From DATBLZ01 sp036555065 (lineage in GTDB: Bacteria > Pseudomonadota > Gammaproteobacteria > Steroidobacterales > Rariloculaceae), in contig DATBLZ010000069.1 of NCBI GenBank assembly GCA_036555065.1, forward strand, positions 1 through 45,820: DNA of 45,820 bases, given 5' to 3'. Position 1 is the stretch's first letter. Each line of letters starts with the position of its first letter. Positions 8,528 through 16,638 of this stretch are shown here, one piece after another. The notes beneath the pieces are model-generated. The model was not told the origin of the DNA. It saw only the letters and a program-made list of their open reading frames with translations, and did no database searches. Both the position numbers and the translations under genes were made by a program.

Positions 8528-10027
8528 TCAGGCCGGTCGATCGAGGCAGCGCAGCTGCAATGCCTCGGCGAGATGCTCCGCGAGCACCGGCGAAGAATCC
8601 GCGAGATCGGCAATCGTGCGTGCGACCCTGAGCACGCGCACGCTGCCGCGGGCGCTGAGCTGCCAGCGGTCCGCGGCTTGCGCGAGCAGCACCTGCGCGC
8701 TCCGCGCAAGACCGAGCGATTGCCACAGCGCCGCATCGGCGACGCGTGAGTTCAAGGCGCCGCGCGTCTCGAGCTGCCGCTTACGCGCCGCCTCGACGCG
8801 TGCCGCGAGAGCCGCCGTCTCGGGCGTCGCGGGTGCGGACGCAAGCTCCGTGAAGCGGACGACCGGCACGGCGATGTGGATGTCGACACGGTCGAGCAAT
8901 GGTCCTGAAATTCGGGCGCGATACGCACGGATGCGGCTCGGCGCGCAGCGGCAGCGGTCCGTGCCGTCGCCGGCGTAGCCGCATGGGCACGGATTCATTG
9001 CGGCGATGAGCTGAAAGTCCGCGGGGTACGTCACGTGCTCGTGCAAGCGGGAGATCTCGACGGCGCCGGTCTCGATGGGCTCACGCAGTGCCTCGAGAGC
9101 GCCGCGCGAGAACTCCGGCAGCTCGTCGAGAAAAAGCACGCCGCGATGCGCGAGCGAAACTTCGCCGGGCTTCGGGCGATTGCCGCCGCCGACGAGCGCG
9201 AGCGACGAGGTCGTGTGGTGCGGCGCGCGAAACGGCGGCTCGCTCGAGCGCAACCACGCCACGCGATCGCCCGCGACCGACGAGATGCTCGCGACACATA
9301 ACGATTCCGCCTCATCGAGCTTCGGCAAGAGGCCGCGGAGCCGCGCAGCCAGCATGCTCTTTCCCGTGCCGGGCGGTCCGACCATGAGGAGGTTGTGCGC
9401 GCCCGCGGCAGCGACGACGAGCGCGCGCTTCGCCGCGGCTTGGCCGCGAACTTCGCTCAAGTCGAGCCCGCATTCGGCCGGCGGCGCGCGCGCGGCTGCC
9501 GGGATGCGCGGCAGCGCGCTCACGCCGTCGAGATCGGCGACGACGTCGAGCAAATGGCGCGCGCGGTAGACAGCGGCGTCGGCCACGAGGCTGACCTCGC
9601 CCGCGTTTTCCTCGGGAACGATGAGCCGCCGGCCTGCCGCACGCGCCGCGAGCGCGGCCGGCACGGCGCCATCGACGGGGCGAAGCGCGCCCGCGAGCGT
9701 GAGCTCGCCCAAGAATTCCGTGCCGTCGGTGTCCCACGCGCGGTTCTCGTGGGCTTTGATGACGCCGAGCGCGATGGCGAGGTCGAAGCGTCCGCCGTCC
9801 TTCGGCACGTCGGCGGGGCCAAGATGCGCGGTCACGCGCTCGGCCGGGATCTTGAAGCCGCAGGTTTGCAATGCCGCGCGCACGCGATCCTTGCTCTCGC
9901 GCACGGCCGCCGTCGGCAGCCCCGTGATTGCGAAACCCGGCAAGCCGCCCGCGAGATGAACCTCGACGCTGACCTCGTAGGCGTCGAGCCCCAACTGCCC
10001 GCGACTGATCAGCCGCGCGAGCGCCAA
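8528..10027 (-). CDS. comM: ComM/YifB family Mg-chelatase-like AAA+ ATPase
   Basis: A 499-residue hexameric helicase-type ATPase. An N-terminal Lon-protease-like fold spans 20-165 (GLPTAAVRESKDRVRAAL, GPADVPKDGGRFDLAIALG). It is followed by a Mg-chelatase AAA+ core with Walker A GPPGTGKS at 217-224, Walker B LFLDE at 298-302, a Cys-rich NPCPCGY segment, and the C-terminal helical domain. ComM is a branch-migration helicase that extends recombination during natural transformation. The start is TTG (10025-10027); the sequence ALARLISRGQLGLDA matches the family N-terminus, though no strong ribosome-binding site is visible. It lies 42 bp downstream of ubiK, an arrangement common in gammaproteobacteria. 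Confidence 0.95.
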   Translation of the reverse strand: MALARLISRGQLGLDAYEVSVEVHLAGGLPGFAITGLPTAAVRESKDRVRAALQTCGFKIPAERVTAHLGPADVPKDGGRFDLAIALGVIKAHENRAWDTDGTEFLGELTLAGALRPVDGAVPAALAARAAGRRLIVPEENAGEVSLVADAAVYRARHLLDVVADLDGVSALPRIPAAARAPPAECGLDLSEVRGQAAAKRALVVAAAGAHNLLMVGPPGTGKSMLAARLRGLLPKLDEAESLCVASISSVAGDRVAWLRSSEPPFRAPHHTTSSLALVGGGNRPKPGEVSLAHRGVLFLDELPEFSRGALEALREPIETGAVEISRLHEHVTYPADFQLIAAMNPCPCGYAGDGTDRCRCAPSRIRAYRARISGPLLDRVDIHIAVPVVRFTELASAPATPETAALAARVEAARKRQLETRGALNSRVADAALWQSLGLARSAQVLLAQAADRWQLSARGSVRVLRVARTIADLADSSPVLAEHLAEALQLRCLDRPA

Positions 10028-10069
10028 GACGGACGCTCGCGCAGGCTGTGCCGGCGGCGACGGACTACG

Positions 10070-10333
10070 TCAGTGGCGCCCGGCCGCGCCCGGCTTCTCG
10101 AGCTCGGCGAGCCGCGCGTCGATCTTCTCGAGCTTCGCGCGCGTGCGCTCGAGCAACGCGGCCTGCAAGTCGAACTCCTCGCGCGTGACGAGGTCCATGC
10201 GCTCGAGACCGGCCTTGAGCAACGCCTTGAAGTTGCGCTCGAGATCCGCGCCGATCGCGCGGAGATTCTTCGGTACTGCTTGCGCAAGCTCACGGGCGAG
10301 CTCATCGAGGTTCATGCGGGGTTGGTCGTTCAT
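10070..10333 (-). CDS. ubiK: Ubiquinone biosynthesis accessory factor UbiK (BMFP domain)
   Basis: An 87-residue protein of the YqiC/BMFP family. An amphipathic N-terminal half (LDELARELAQAVPKNLRAIGA) that can bind membranes is followed by a strong C-terminal coiled coil (LLERTRAKLEKIDARLAELEK) used for trimerisation. UbiK partners UbiJ to assist aerobic ubiquinone synthesis in the soluble Ubi complex; ubiJ is also in this window at 22576. ATG 10333 was chosen because it gives the family's normal length; the longer upstream frame has no support. It is the first gene before comM on the minus strand and divergent from the DUF4124-algZR operon. Confidence 0.92.
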   Translation of the reverse strand: MNDQPRMNLDELARELAQAVPKNLRAIGADLERNFKALLKAGLERMDLVTREEFDLQAALLERTRAKLEKIDARLAELEKPGAAGRH

Positions 10334-10479
10334 TGCACACGCTCCGCCGGTATCAGACGAGGGCTCAATCTCTGCGAATGGTACACAAAGTCGCACACCG
10401 GCCGTATTTGACGTAATGTAACCGCGTTGCAGAGGCCCCGAAAAGGCGAATTGGGTCACGCGGAGCGCCAAAACCAGCG

Positions 10480-10488
10480 TGCTACACT
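10480..10488 (+). promoter_or_regulatory. Extended -10 promoter element for DUF4124-algZR
   Basis: TGCTACACT matches an extended -10 element (TGn followed by TACACT). It lies 29 bp before the TTG start of the DUF4124 gene, which would leave a short leader. No good -35 lies at the right distance, as is common when the TG extension is present. It is in the 184-bp divergent region between ubiK and this operon. Confidence 0.4.
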
Positions 10489-10517
10489 CGTTTGCGGATC
10501 GGTGTGGAGGCGACAAC

Positions 10518-10955
10518 TTGCGTATCTCGGCCGCCGTCTTGTTGGCAACAGTAGCGATTCCGCTCTTCGCGGCGGAGGTCTATCGCTCGCACGATGCCGA
10601 CGGCACCGTCGTGTACAGCGACCGTCCCGCCAGCGGGGACGCCGAGCGCATCTTCGTCTCGACTCCGAGGGTGTCATCGAGTCCGCGACCGGCGCCGACC
10701 GGCGCTGCGGCCACTGCCGAAGGCTCGCAGCCGGAGGTGGCCGGCGGCCAGATCCGCGTCGAGCGCACGGCCGAGGAAATTGCGGCCGAAAAGGAACGCA
10801 ACTGCACTGCCGCGCAACAGCGCGCCGACAAGTACAAGACTTCGCTGCGGCTATTCCGCACTCTGCCCAATGGCGAACGGGAGTATCTCAGTGACGCCGA
10901 ACTCGACGAAGCGCGAGCCAAGGCCGACGCTGATGTCGCCAACTGGTGCGGCTGA
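10518..10955 (+). CDS. Periplasmic DUF4124 domain protein
   Basis: A 145-residue exported protein. TTG 10518 is the likely start: GGAGG lies 7 nt upstream, and it places a signal peptide (RISAAVLLATVAIPLFAAE) at the very N-terminus. The mature protein opens with the DUF4124 motif VYRSHDADGTVVYSDRPASG, a small beta-rich domain of unknown function common in gammaproteobacterial envelope proteins. A Pro/Ala linker, then a charged helix (ERTAEEIAAEKERNC) and a C-terminal Cys near the end follow; Cys near 97 and at the penultimate position could form a disulphide. Its 3' end overlaps the algZ start by 23 bp, suggesting coupled translation. Confidence 0.85.
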   Translation: MRISAAVLLATVAIPLFAAEVYRSHDADGTVVYSDRPASGDAERIFVSTPRVSSSPRPAPTGAAATAEGSQPEVAGGQIRVERTAEEIAAEKERNCTAAQQRADKYKTSLRLFRTLPNGEREYLSDAELDEARAKADADVANWCG

Positions 10956-12006
10956 CCGGTCCCCAACTCCCCTCGAAGGTTCCTTCCTCCCCGATTTCTG
11001 CGACCCGCGCATCGTATTCGCGGTCGTGCTGCTCGGCGAGCTTCTCGCGTTCACGCTCGCGCTCACGCGCTCGAGCCATGCGCCGTTCCTGAACGAGCTC
11101 GCGCGCGTCTCGATGTTCGTGCAGTGGATCGGGCTCACGAGCACGGCGCTCCTGTGCTACACGCGCAAACGCCTCGCGGCGCGCCCGATCGGCGTCGTAT
11201 CCGCCGTCGTGTTTGGGCTGCTGCTCGCGAACACGATCGTCGTGTCGGAAGCCGTGTATTGGATCGGCCGGAGATTCGGTGAGCAGGGGCTTTACGCCGA
11301 TTTTTTTCCGGCCGAGCACGCGGCGTTCGTGCTGCGCAACGCGTTGATCTGCCTCATCGTCACGGCGCTCATGTTGCGGTACCTCTTCGTGAGCCACCAC
11401 TGGCAGGCCCATGTGCGCGCCGAGGCCCGGTCGCGCATCGACGCTCTGCAGGCACGGATCCGGCCGCATTTCCTCTTCAATAGCCTGAACACGATCGCGG
11501 CCCTTACGCGCAGCGATCCAACGCGCGCCGAAGAAGCCGTCGAGGACCTCGCCGACCTCTTCCGCGCGACGCTACGCGACTCCGATACGCTGCTGCGCCT
11601 CAAGGAAGAGCTCGAGCTCACGCGGATTTATCAGCGCATCGAGGGTCTGCGCCTCGGCGATCGTCTCGAGGTGAAGTGGGACGTCACGGCCTTGCCGATG
11701 CGTGCGTTGATTCCGGGTTTGACGATCCAACCGTTGCTCGAGAACGCGATCTATCACGGTATCGAGCCGCTCGATGGCGGCGGGCTCGTCTCGGTGAGCG
11801 GCCGCGTCGACGACGGGCGAATCGAGATCGCGGTCACGAATCCCATCGCCGCAGAGCGCGCCGCGACCAAACGGCCCGGCAACCGCCTCGCCGTCGACAA
11901 CATCCGCGAACGGTTGCAGCTCGCGTACGGCGCGAAAGGAGAGCTTTCGGTGGAGCAGCTGCCGAGCGAATATCGAGTCACGATTCGCTTCCCGTATACG
12001 GAATGA
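10933..12006 (+). CDS. algZ: LytS/AlgZ-type sensor histidine kinase
   Basis: A 357-residue kinase of the LytS/YehU class (His_kinase plus HATPase_c). Four TM helices lie at about 27-45, 58-76, 86-106 and 134-153. The phospho-acceptor is His179 in IRPHFLFNSLNT, and the ATP-binding lid includes PLLENAIYHGI, followed by RPGNRLAVDNIRERL. In Pseudomonas AlgZ (FimS) with AlgR controls alginate and type IV pilus genes; the target here is unknown. The ATG at 10933 overlaps the preceding gene by 23 bp and gives the family's usual length. The stop overlaps the algR start (ATGA), so the pair is translationally coupled. Kinase activity in this family is not always demonstrable. Confidence 0.9.
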   Translation: MSPTGAADRSPTPLEGSFLPDFCDPRIVFAVVLLGELLAFTLALTRSSHAPFLNELARVSMFVQWIGLTSTALLCYTRKRLAARPIGVVSAVVFGLLLANTIVVSEAVYWIGRRFGEQGLYADFFPAEHAAFVLRNALICLIVTALMLRYLFVSHHWQAHVRAEARSRIDALQARIRPHFLFNSLNTIAALTRSDPTRAEEAVEDLADLFRATLRDSDTLLRLKEELELTRIYQRIEGLRLGDRLEVKWDVTALPMRALIPGLTIQPLLENAIYHGIEPLDGGGLVSVSGRVDDGRIEIAVTNPIAAERAATKRPGNRLAVDNIRERLQLAYGAKGELSVEQLPSEYRVTIRFPYTE

Positions 12007-12752
12007 CGACGGCCGTGCGCAAGGTGCTGATCGCCGACGACGAGCTCCCGGCGCGCGAGCGATTGCAGCGTCTCCTCACGGAGCTTCCGGGTTTCGACGT
12101 CGCCGCGACTTGCGGCACCGGCGCTGAGGCGCTCGAGCTCATCAGCAAGCTCAAACCGGATATCGCTTTGCTCGACATCCGTATGCCCGGAATGACGGGC
12201 CTCGAGGTCGCGCGGCACTTGAACGTGCTCGAGCGCCCGCCGGCCGTGGTTTTCACGACCGCTTACGAGCAGTACGCCGTCGACGCCTTCGAGGCGCACG
12301 CCGTTGGATATCTTCTCAAACCCGTGCGCCGCGAGCGGCTCGAGGCCGCTCTCGAGCACGCGGCGCGACTTAAGCCGCCGGCTCTGCGCGTGCTCGCCGA
12401 ACAAAAGGCATTTGCGCCGCGCCGGCACATCGCCGTGCGCGTGCGCGACGACCTGCGGCTCATCCCCGTCGCCGACATCGCATTCTTCCGCGCCGAGCAA
12501 AAATATGTGACGGTGCGGCATATCAACGGCGAGGATCTGCTCGAGGAATCGCTGCGCAACCTCGAGACCGAATTCGCGGCCGTATTCGTTCGCGCCCACC
12601 GCAACGTCCTCGTCGCGATACCGCATGTCGAGGCGCTCGAGCGCCAGGCAGACGGCGGCTATTGCGTGCGGATGCGCGGGACCGGCGAGCGCTTGGCAGT
12701 GAGCCGGCGACAGCTCACGCAACTCAAGGAGCGTTTGGGCTCCGGGCGGTGA
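12003..12752 (+). CDS. algR: LytTR response regulator AlgR
   Basis: A 249-residue DNA-binding regulator. A receiver domain (acidic pair in IADDELPARER, phospho-Asp58 in LLDIRMPGMTG, Lys near 106 in LLKPVRRERL) is joined to a C-terminal LytTR domain at about 140-243 (DIAFFRAEQKYVTV, FVRAHRNVLV, LAVSRRQLTQLKERL). LytTR proteins bind direct repeats in promoters. It overlaps algZ by 4 nt. In Pseudomonas and relatives algR is followed by hemC and hemD; here it is followed 23 bp later by hemX, so the link to haem genes is kept but two biosynthetic genes are missing. Confidence 0.93.
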   Translation: MTTAVRKVLIADDELPARERLQRLLTELPGFDVAATCGTGAEALELISKLKPDIALLDIRMPGMTGLEVARHLNVLERPPAVVFTTAYEQYAVDAFEAHAVGYLLKPVRRERLEAALEHAARLKPPALRVLAEQKAFAPRRHIAVRVRDDLRLIPVADIAFFRAEQKYVTVRHINGEDLLEESLRNLETEFAAVFVRAHRNVLVAIPHVEALERQADGGYCVRMRGTGERLAVSRRQLTQLKERLGSGR

Positions 12753-12775
12753 GACAATAAGATGATGGAGCAGGC

Positions 12776-13843
12776 ATGAGCGATACCGAGATCATGGCCG
12801 ACAGCGCGCCCGCGAAGGCCCCCGGGCGGCCGCGCTCGAACGCGCTTCTTGCGCTGACCGCGACGTTCGCGCTCGTGCTCGCCGTGCTCGCGACGACGAT
12901 CGCGGGCTTCCTGTGGTGGCAGTATCGGGAGTTCTACGTCGCGCTCGATACGGCCGACGAGCACACTGCCGCGCGCCTCGACACGGTGCGCGGCGACATC
13001 GGCCGAGTCGACGAGCGCCTCGATGCCGTCAACGCGCTGCTCGAGACCAATCGCGCACGTACGACCGAGCTCGGCGACCGCGTCGAGGTCTTGCCCGGTC
13101 AGTTGACCGTGCTCGAGGAGCGCATCGCCGCGGCGCAGGGCGGCTCGCTCGAGGCGCGCACGGCGTGGTTGCACGCCGAGGCCGAGTATCACCTCGCGCT
13201 CGCGAACAGCGAGCTCGTGCTCGCCGGACGTTGGGAGAGCGCAATCACGGCGCTCGAGCGCGCGGATCGCGCGCTCGCCGAGCTCGGGAACCCGGCATTT
13301 CGGTCCGTGCGCGACGCGATCGCGGGCGAGCTCATCGAGCTTCGCGCCGTGACCTTGCCCGATGTCGAGGGTCTCGCGTTCGCGCTCGGGCGTCTCGAGC
13401 AGCAGGCCGCGAGTTTGCCGCTGCGCTTCGGCAACCCGACGCAAGCCGCCACGCCGGTCGCGGCAGTAGATGCCGAGCCCGGTCTCGGTCGGCTTTGGCA
13501 GAGCATCGAGGAGGCGCTCGCCGGGATCATTCGCGTCGAGCGACGCGACGAGCCCGTCGCGCACGTGCTCTCGGTCGAGGAAGGGCGGCTCGTGCGGAAG
13601 CAGCTCGAGCTCGAGCTCAAGCTCGCGCGCATGGCTGCGCTCGGCGGCGAGGGCCAAGCGTTTCAAGCGAGCCTCGGCACGGCCATCGATCTTCTCCGCC
13701 GCGAGTTCGACGCGACGGCCGCGGACGTCGAGGGCGCGCGCGTTCTGCTCGAGCAAATGCGCGCGCTCGACATCGCGCCGCCGCGACCCGATATCAGTCG
13801 CTCGCTCACGCTGCTGCGCGCGATTCCGGCCGGGGGTGGCTGA
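12776..13843 (+). CDS. hemX: HemX family membrane protein
   Basis: A 355-residue inner-membrane protein. After a short cytoplasmic N-terminus there is one TM helix (about 24-48, ending FLWWQYREFY). A long coiled-coil region (about 60-120) and a helical periplasmic domain typical of HemX follow, with the signature WLHAEAEYHLALAN near 128. The family is annotated as uroporphyrinogen-III C-methyltransferase, but this type lacks the SAM-binding methylase fold; its role is unsettled. GGAG lies about 7 nt before the ATG. The stop TGA overlaps the hemY start (TGATG). It follows algR directly, with no hemC or hemD. Confidence 0.9.
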   Translation: MSDTEIMADSAPAKAPGRPRSNALLALTATFALVLAVLATTIAGFLWWQYREFYVALDTADEHTAARLDTVRGDIGRVDERLDAVNALLETNRARTTELGDRVEVLPGQLTVLEERIAAAQGGSLEARTAWLHAEAEYHLALANSELVLAGRWESAITALERADRALAELGNPAFRSVRDAIAGELIELRAVTLPDVEGLAFALGRLEQQAASLPLRFGNPTQAATPVAAVDAEPGLGRLWQSIEEALAGIIRVERRDEPVAHVLSVEEGRLVRKQLELELKLARMAALGGEGQAFQASLGTAIDLLRREFDATAADVEGARVLLEQMRALDIAPPRPDISRSLTLLRAIPAGGG

Positions 13844-15057
13844 TGCGCTTGGGCCTGTGGGCGCTCGGGGCACTCTTCGTCGGCGCGCTCATCGCGCACT
13901 TTCTACTCGGCGATCAGGGTTACGTGCTCATCACGTTTCGCGGCTACCTCATCGAAATGTCGGTGCCCGCGCTGATCCTCGTGTTTGTTCTGCTCTATGC
14001 GTCGATACGGCTGCTCCGGCGGCTCTGGCTCGCGCCGCGCGCGCTCGCGGAAGCGTGGGTGAATCGCGGCGGGCGCAACGCCGGCGTGCGGCTCACTCGC
14101 GGGCTCATGCACATGGCGGAGGGGGATTTCACGCGCGGCGAGAAACTGCTCACGCGTGGGCTCAAGAACAGCACGGCGCCGCTCGTCAACTATCTGCTCG
14201 CGGCGCGCGCGGCGCACAGCCAGGGCGCGCGCGAGCGGCGCAACGAGTGGCTCAAGCTCGCGTACGAGGCGCTGCCCGATGCCGAGGTCACCGTGCTCTT
14301 GACGCAGGCCGAGCTCGAGCTCGAGGACGGAGAGCTCGAGCGGGCGCTCGCGACGGCCCAACGCATTCTCGACAAAGAGCCCGCCAATCGCGCTGGGCTC
14401 GCTATTTTCGCGCGCACGAAGCTCGCGCTCGGCGACCGCGCCGGGCTCGTCGAGCTCCTGCCGCGCCTCGCGCAGGCGAAGATTGCGACGGAGCAGCTCG
14501 CCGACATCGCCGCGCGCACGCTCGAGACGCTGCTCGCCGACGCAGGCCTCAAGCACGAGCCGTACATGCAGCTTTGGACGGAGCTGCCTTCCGCCGTGCG
14601 CAAAGCGCCGAAGGTGTTGCGCATGCACGCCCGCATTCTCGATCGCTTCGGCAAGGGCGACGAGGCGATTGCCGAGATCTTGCGCGCGCTCAAGCGCAGC
14701 TTTGAACCCGAGCTCGTGCGCGCATACGGCGAGGTCAAATCGCGGGACCCGCTCAAGCAGCTGCGCCGCGCCGAGGGTTGGCTCAAGACGCATGCCGAGG
14801 ATGCAGTGCTGTTGCTGACGGCGGCGCGGCTGTGCATGGCGAACGAGCTTTGGGGCAAAGCGCGCAGCTACTTGGAATCGAGCTTGGCGCTCGCGCCGAA
14901 TCCTGAGAGCTACGCGTTATACGGCAAGCTGCTCGATCAGCTCGGCAACCCGGACCAAGCCGCAATTGCATATCACTCGGGCTTGGATCTCCTCGCGGAG
15001 GCGCGCGGCGAGCGGCGCGCGCTCAGCGCTCCGGCAAAGGCCCGCCGGGCCTCGTAA
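13843..15057 (+). CDS. hemY: HemY family TPR membrane protein
   Basis: A 404-residue protein of the proteobacterial HemY type, not the protoporphyrinogen oxidase of the same name. Two TM helices at about 2-21 and 42-62 are followed by TPR-like helical repeats to the C-terminus (for example MHMAEGDFTRGEKLLTRGL, then YALYGKLLDQLGNPDQAAIA). The motif WVNRGGRNAGVRLTRGLMHMA is characteristic. HemX and HemY are thought to help organise tetrapyrrole or envelope complexes, but the mechanism is unknown. Start ATG 13843 overlaps the hemX stop by one base. The gene ends convergently with parA, with a REP-like hairpin between. Confidence 0.9.
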   Translation: MRLGLWALGALFVGALIAHFLLGDQGYVLITFRGYLIEMSVPALILVFVLLYASIRLLRRLWLAPRALAEAWVNRGGRNAGVRLTRGLMHMAEGDFTRGEKLLTRGLKNSTAPLVNYLLAARAAHSQGARERRNEWLKLAYEALPDAEVTVLLTQAELELEDGELERALATAQRILDKEPANRAGLAIFARTKLALGDRAGLVELLPRLAQAKIATEQLADIAARTLETLLADAGLKHEPYMQLWTELPSAVRKAPKVLRMHARILDRFGKGDEAIAEILRALKRSFEPELVRAYGEVKSRDPLKQLRRAEGWLKTHAEDAVLLLTAARLCMANELWGKARSYLESSLALAPNPESYALYGKLLDQLGNPDQAAIAYHSGLDLLAEARGERRALSAPAKARRAS

Positions 15058-15065
15058 GAATCTCT

Positions 15066-15086
15066 TGGGAGCGGCTTTCGCCGCGA
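15066..15086. repeat. REP-like palindrome between convergent genes
   Basis: TGGGAGCGGCTTTCGCCGCGA contains the inverted repeat GCGGC-TTTC-GCCGC. It matches the elements before hslV (18274) and mgtC (39767). It sits between the converging ends of hemY (stop 15057) and parA (stop 15091), where it could serve as a two-way terminator or mRNA 3'-end stabiliser. Confidence 0.75.
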
Positions 15087-15090
15087 TGCA

Positions 15091-15732
15091 CTAGATCGCG
15101 CGCGAGCGCCGCGAGCCGAGCCACTCGAGGATCGGGTCCCATTGGTCCCAATCGGGCCACGCTAGATAGGGCGGAAGCTCGTGAATCCCGAGGCCGCGCT
15201 GATAAGCGCGGATATAGTTCTGCGCTTCGCGCAGCGTCGTGAGATAAGGCGCCTTGAGCTTCTTTAGATACGCGTCGAGCTCCTCGAAAATCAGCGTGTT
15301 CTCCCTGACGCGGTTCGCAACGATCGCGACGCGCGCCTGTCGATCGCTGACTTTACCGACGCTCATGAGCTCGGCGACGAACGATTCGGCCGCCTTCATA
15401 TCGATCGGCGAGGGCAGCACGGGCACGAGGACCGATTCGGCGCGGCGCACGAGCTCGCTGAGCTCATGGCCATGCGAGCGCGCGGGCGCATCGATCACGA
15501 GGTACTCGATGCTACGCGGCAGCGTCCGCAGCCCCGACTCGAATCCGGCGATTGCCTTGATCGCGGGGTACTCCCGCGGGCGCGACTCGAGCCACAAGAG
15601 CGCCGAGCGCTGCGGGTCGAAGTCGGCGAGCGCAGTCTCGTAGCCTTCGGAGGCGTAATAGGCGGCGAGATTCGTCGCCAACGTGCTCTTGCCGCAGCCG
15701 CCTTTGGCGTTCGTGACGAGAATGCTACGCAT
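15091..15732 (-). CDS. Orphan ParA/MinD-type ATPase
   Basis: A 213-residue P-loop ATPase with the deviant Walker A motif KGGCGKST (10-17, including signature Lys10). A switch region ADFDPQRSALLWL near 36 and a Walker B-like VIDAPARS near 79 are also visible. The family moves cargo (DNA, chemoreceptors, carboxysomes, conjugation parts) by patterned nucleoid binding. No parB, parS, CheW or other known cargo gene is adjacent, so its partner is unknown. A strong GAGGAG lies 6 nt before the ATG. It is transcribed alone, convergent with hemY and divergent from dapF. The C-terminus ends in a basic stretch (GSRRSRAI) that could aid nucleoid binding. Confidence 0.9.
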   Translation of the reverse strand: MRSILVTNAKGGCGKSTLATNLAAYYASEGYETALADFDPQRSALLWLESRPREYPAIKAIAGFESGLRTLPRSIEYLVIDAPARSHGHELSELVRRAESVLVPVLPSPIDMKAAESFVAELMSVGKVSDRQARVAIVANRVRENTLIFEELDAYLKKLKAPYLTTLREAQNYIRAYQRGLGIHELPPYLAWPDWDQWDPILEWLGSRRSRAI

Positions 15733-15822
15733 GAAAACTCCTCAAGATTGTTCGGGCGCGAAATCGCGCCTAAAGTTAGCCAGCCCTATCGCAAATGTCC
15801 AACACCGGATGCGGGCGCAGGA

Positions 15823-16638
15823 ATGGAGCTTCCGTTCGTAAAGATGCACGGTTTAGGCAACGACTTCATGGTCGTCGACTGGCCGCGCGAGTCGCCATCG
15901 CCTACGGCGGCGACCGTACGCGCGTGGGCGGATAGGCGCACAGGGGTAGGCTTCGATTCGCTGCTGCTCGTCGACCGCGGCGCGAACGGAACGCGGCCGA
16001 GCTACCGCGTTTTCAATGCCGACGGGGGCGAATCGGAGCAGTGTGGCAACGGCGCGCGCTGCATCGCGCGTTGGCTTCAGCCTACGCCCGATTCGACGCT
16101 CGCGCTCGAGAGCGCCGGCGGCATCATCGAAGCCAGAGTGCAGAAGGACGGCTACGTCACGGTCAACCTCGGTGAGCCCGATTTTCGTCCCGGAGTGCTG
16201 CCGTTCCACGCGACCACGGCCGATCGGTACCGGCGCCGGCTGCCGAGCGGCGTCGTGGAGTTCGGCGCCGTGTCGATGGGCAACCCGCATGCCGTCATTG
16301 CCGTCGATTCCGTGGAAACCGCGCCAGTGGGTATACTTGGGCCCGAATTGCAGGCGCATCGCGACTTTCCGAGCTCCGTGAACGTCGGGTTCATGGAGCG
16401 GCTCGACGATGCGCGGATCCGCTTGCGCGTGTACGAGCGCGGCGTCGGGGAGACGCGCGCGTGCGGCACGGGAGCCGCGGCCGCCGTCGCGGTCGGTCGG
16501 CGCTGGGGGATCCTCGGCGAAGAGGTCGCCGTGAGCTTGCCCGGAGGCGTGCTCACGGTGCGGTGGCCGGGACCCGGATCGGCTTTGTGGCAGACCGGGC
16601 CGACAACTTTGGTGTATGAGGGGCGAATCGAGCTATGA
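15823..16638 (+). CDS. dapF: Diaminopimelate epimerase
   Basis: A 271-residue enzyme that converts LL- to meso-diaminopimelate for lysine and peptidoglycan synthesis. Both catalytic cysteines are seen: Cys74 in ESEQCGNGARC and Cys214 in TRACGTGAAAA. The opening VKMHGLGNDFMVVD and the substrate-binding MGNPHAV and RVYERGVGETRACG motifs are canonical, and the length is normal for the family (about 275). ATG 15823 puts the family N-terminus at residue 1. The stop overlaps the start of the DUF484 gene by 4 nt. The dapF-DUF484-xerC order is conserved in gammaproteobacteria. Confidence 0.97.
   Translation: MELPFVKMHGLGNDFMVVDWPRESPSPTAATVRAWADRRTGVGFDSLLLVDRGANGTRPSYRVFNADGGESEQCGNGARCIARWLQPTPDSTLALESAGGIIEARVQKDGYVTVNLGEPDFRPGVLPFHATTADRYRRRLPSGVVEFGAVSMGNPHAVIAVDSVETAPVGILGPELQAHRDFPSSVNVGFMERLDDARIRLRVYERGVGETRACGTGAAAAVAVGRRWGILGEEVAVSLPGGVLTVRWPGPGSALWQTGPTTLVYEGRIEL

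Noticed and set aside
12913..13842. N-terminal extension of hemY over hemX
   Set aside because: The extension is an Arg/Ala-rich shadow of hemX; HemY family sequence begins at ATG 13843.
12776..13843. True uroporphyrinogen-III C-methyltransferase
   Set aside because: No SAM-binding methylase motifs; it is the HemX coiled-coil type.
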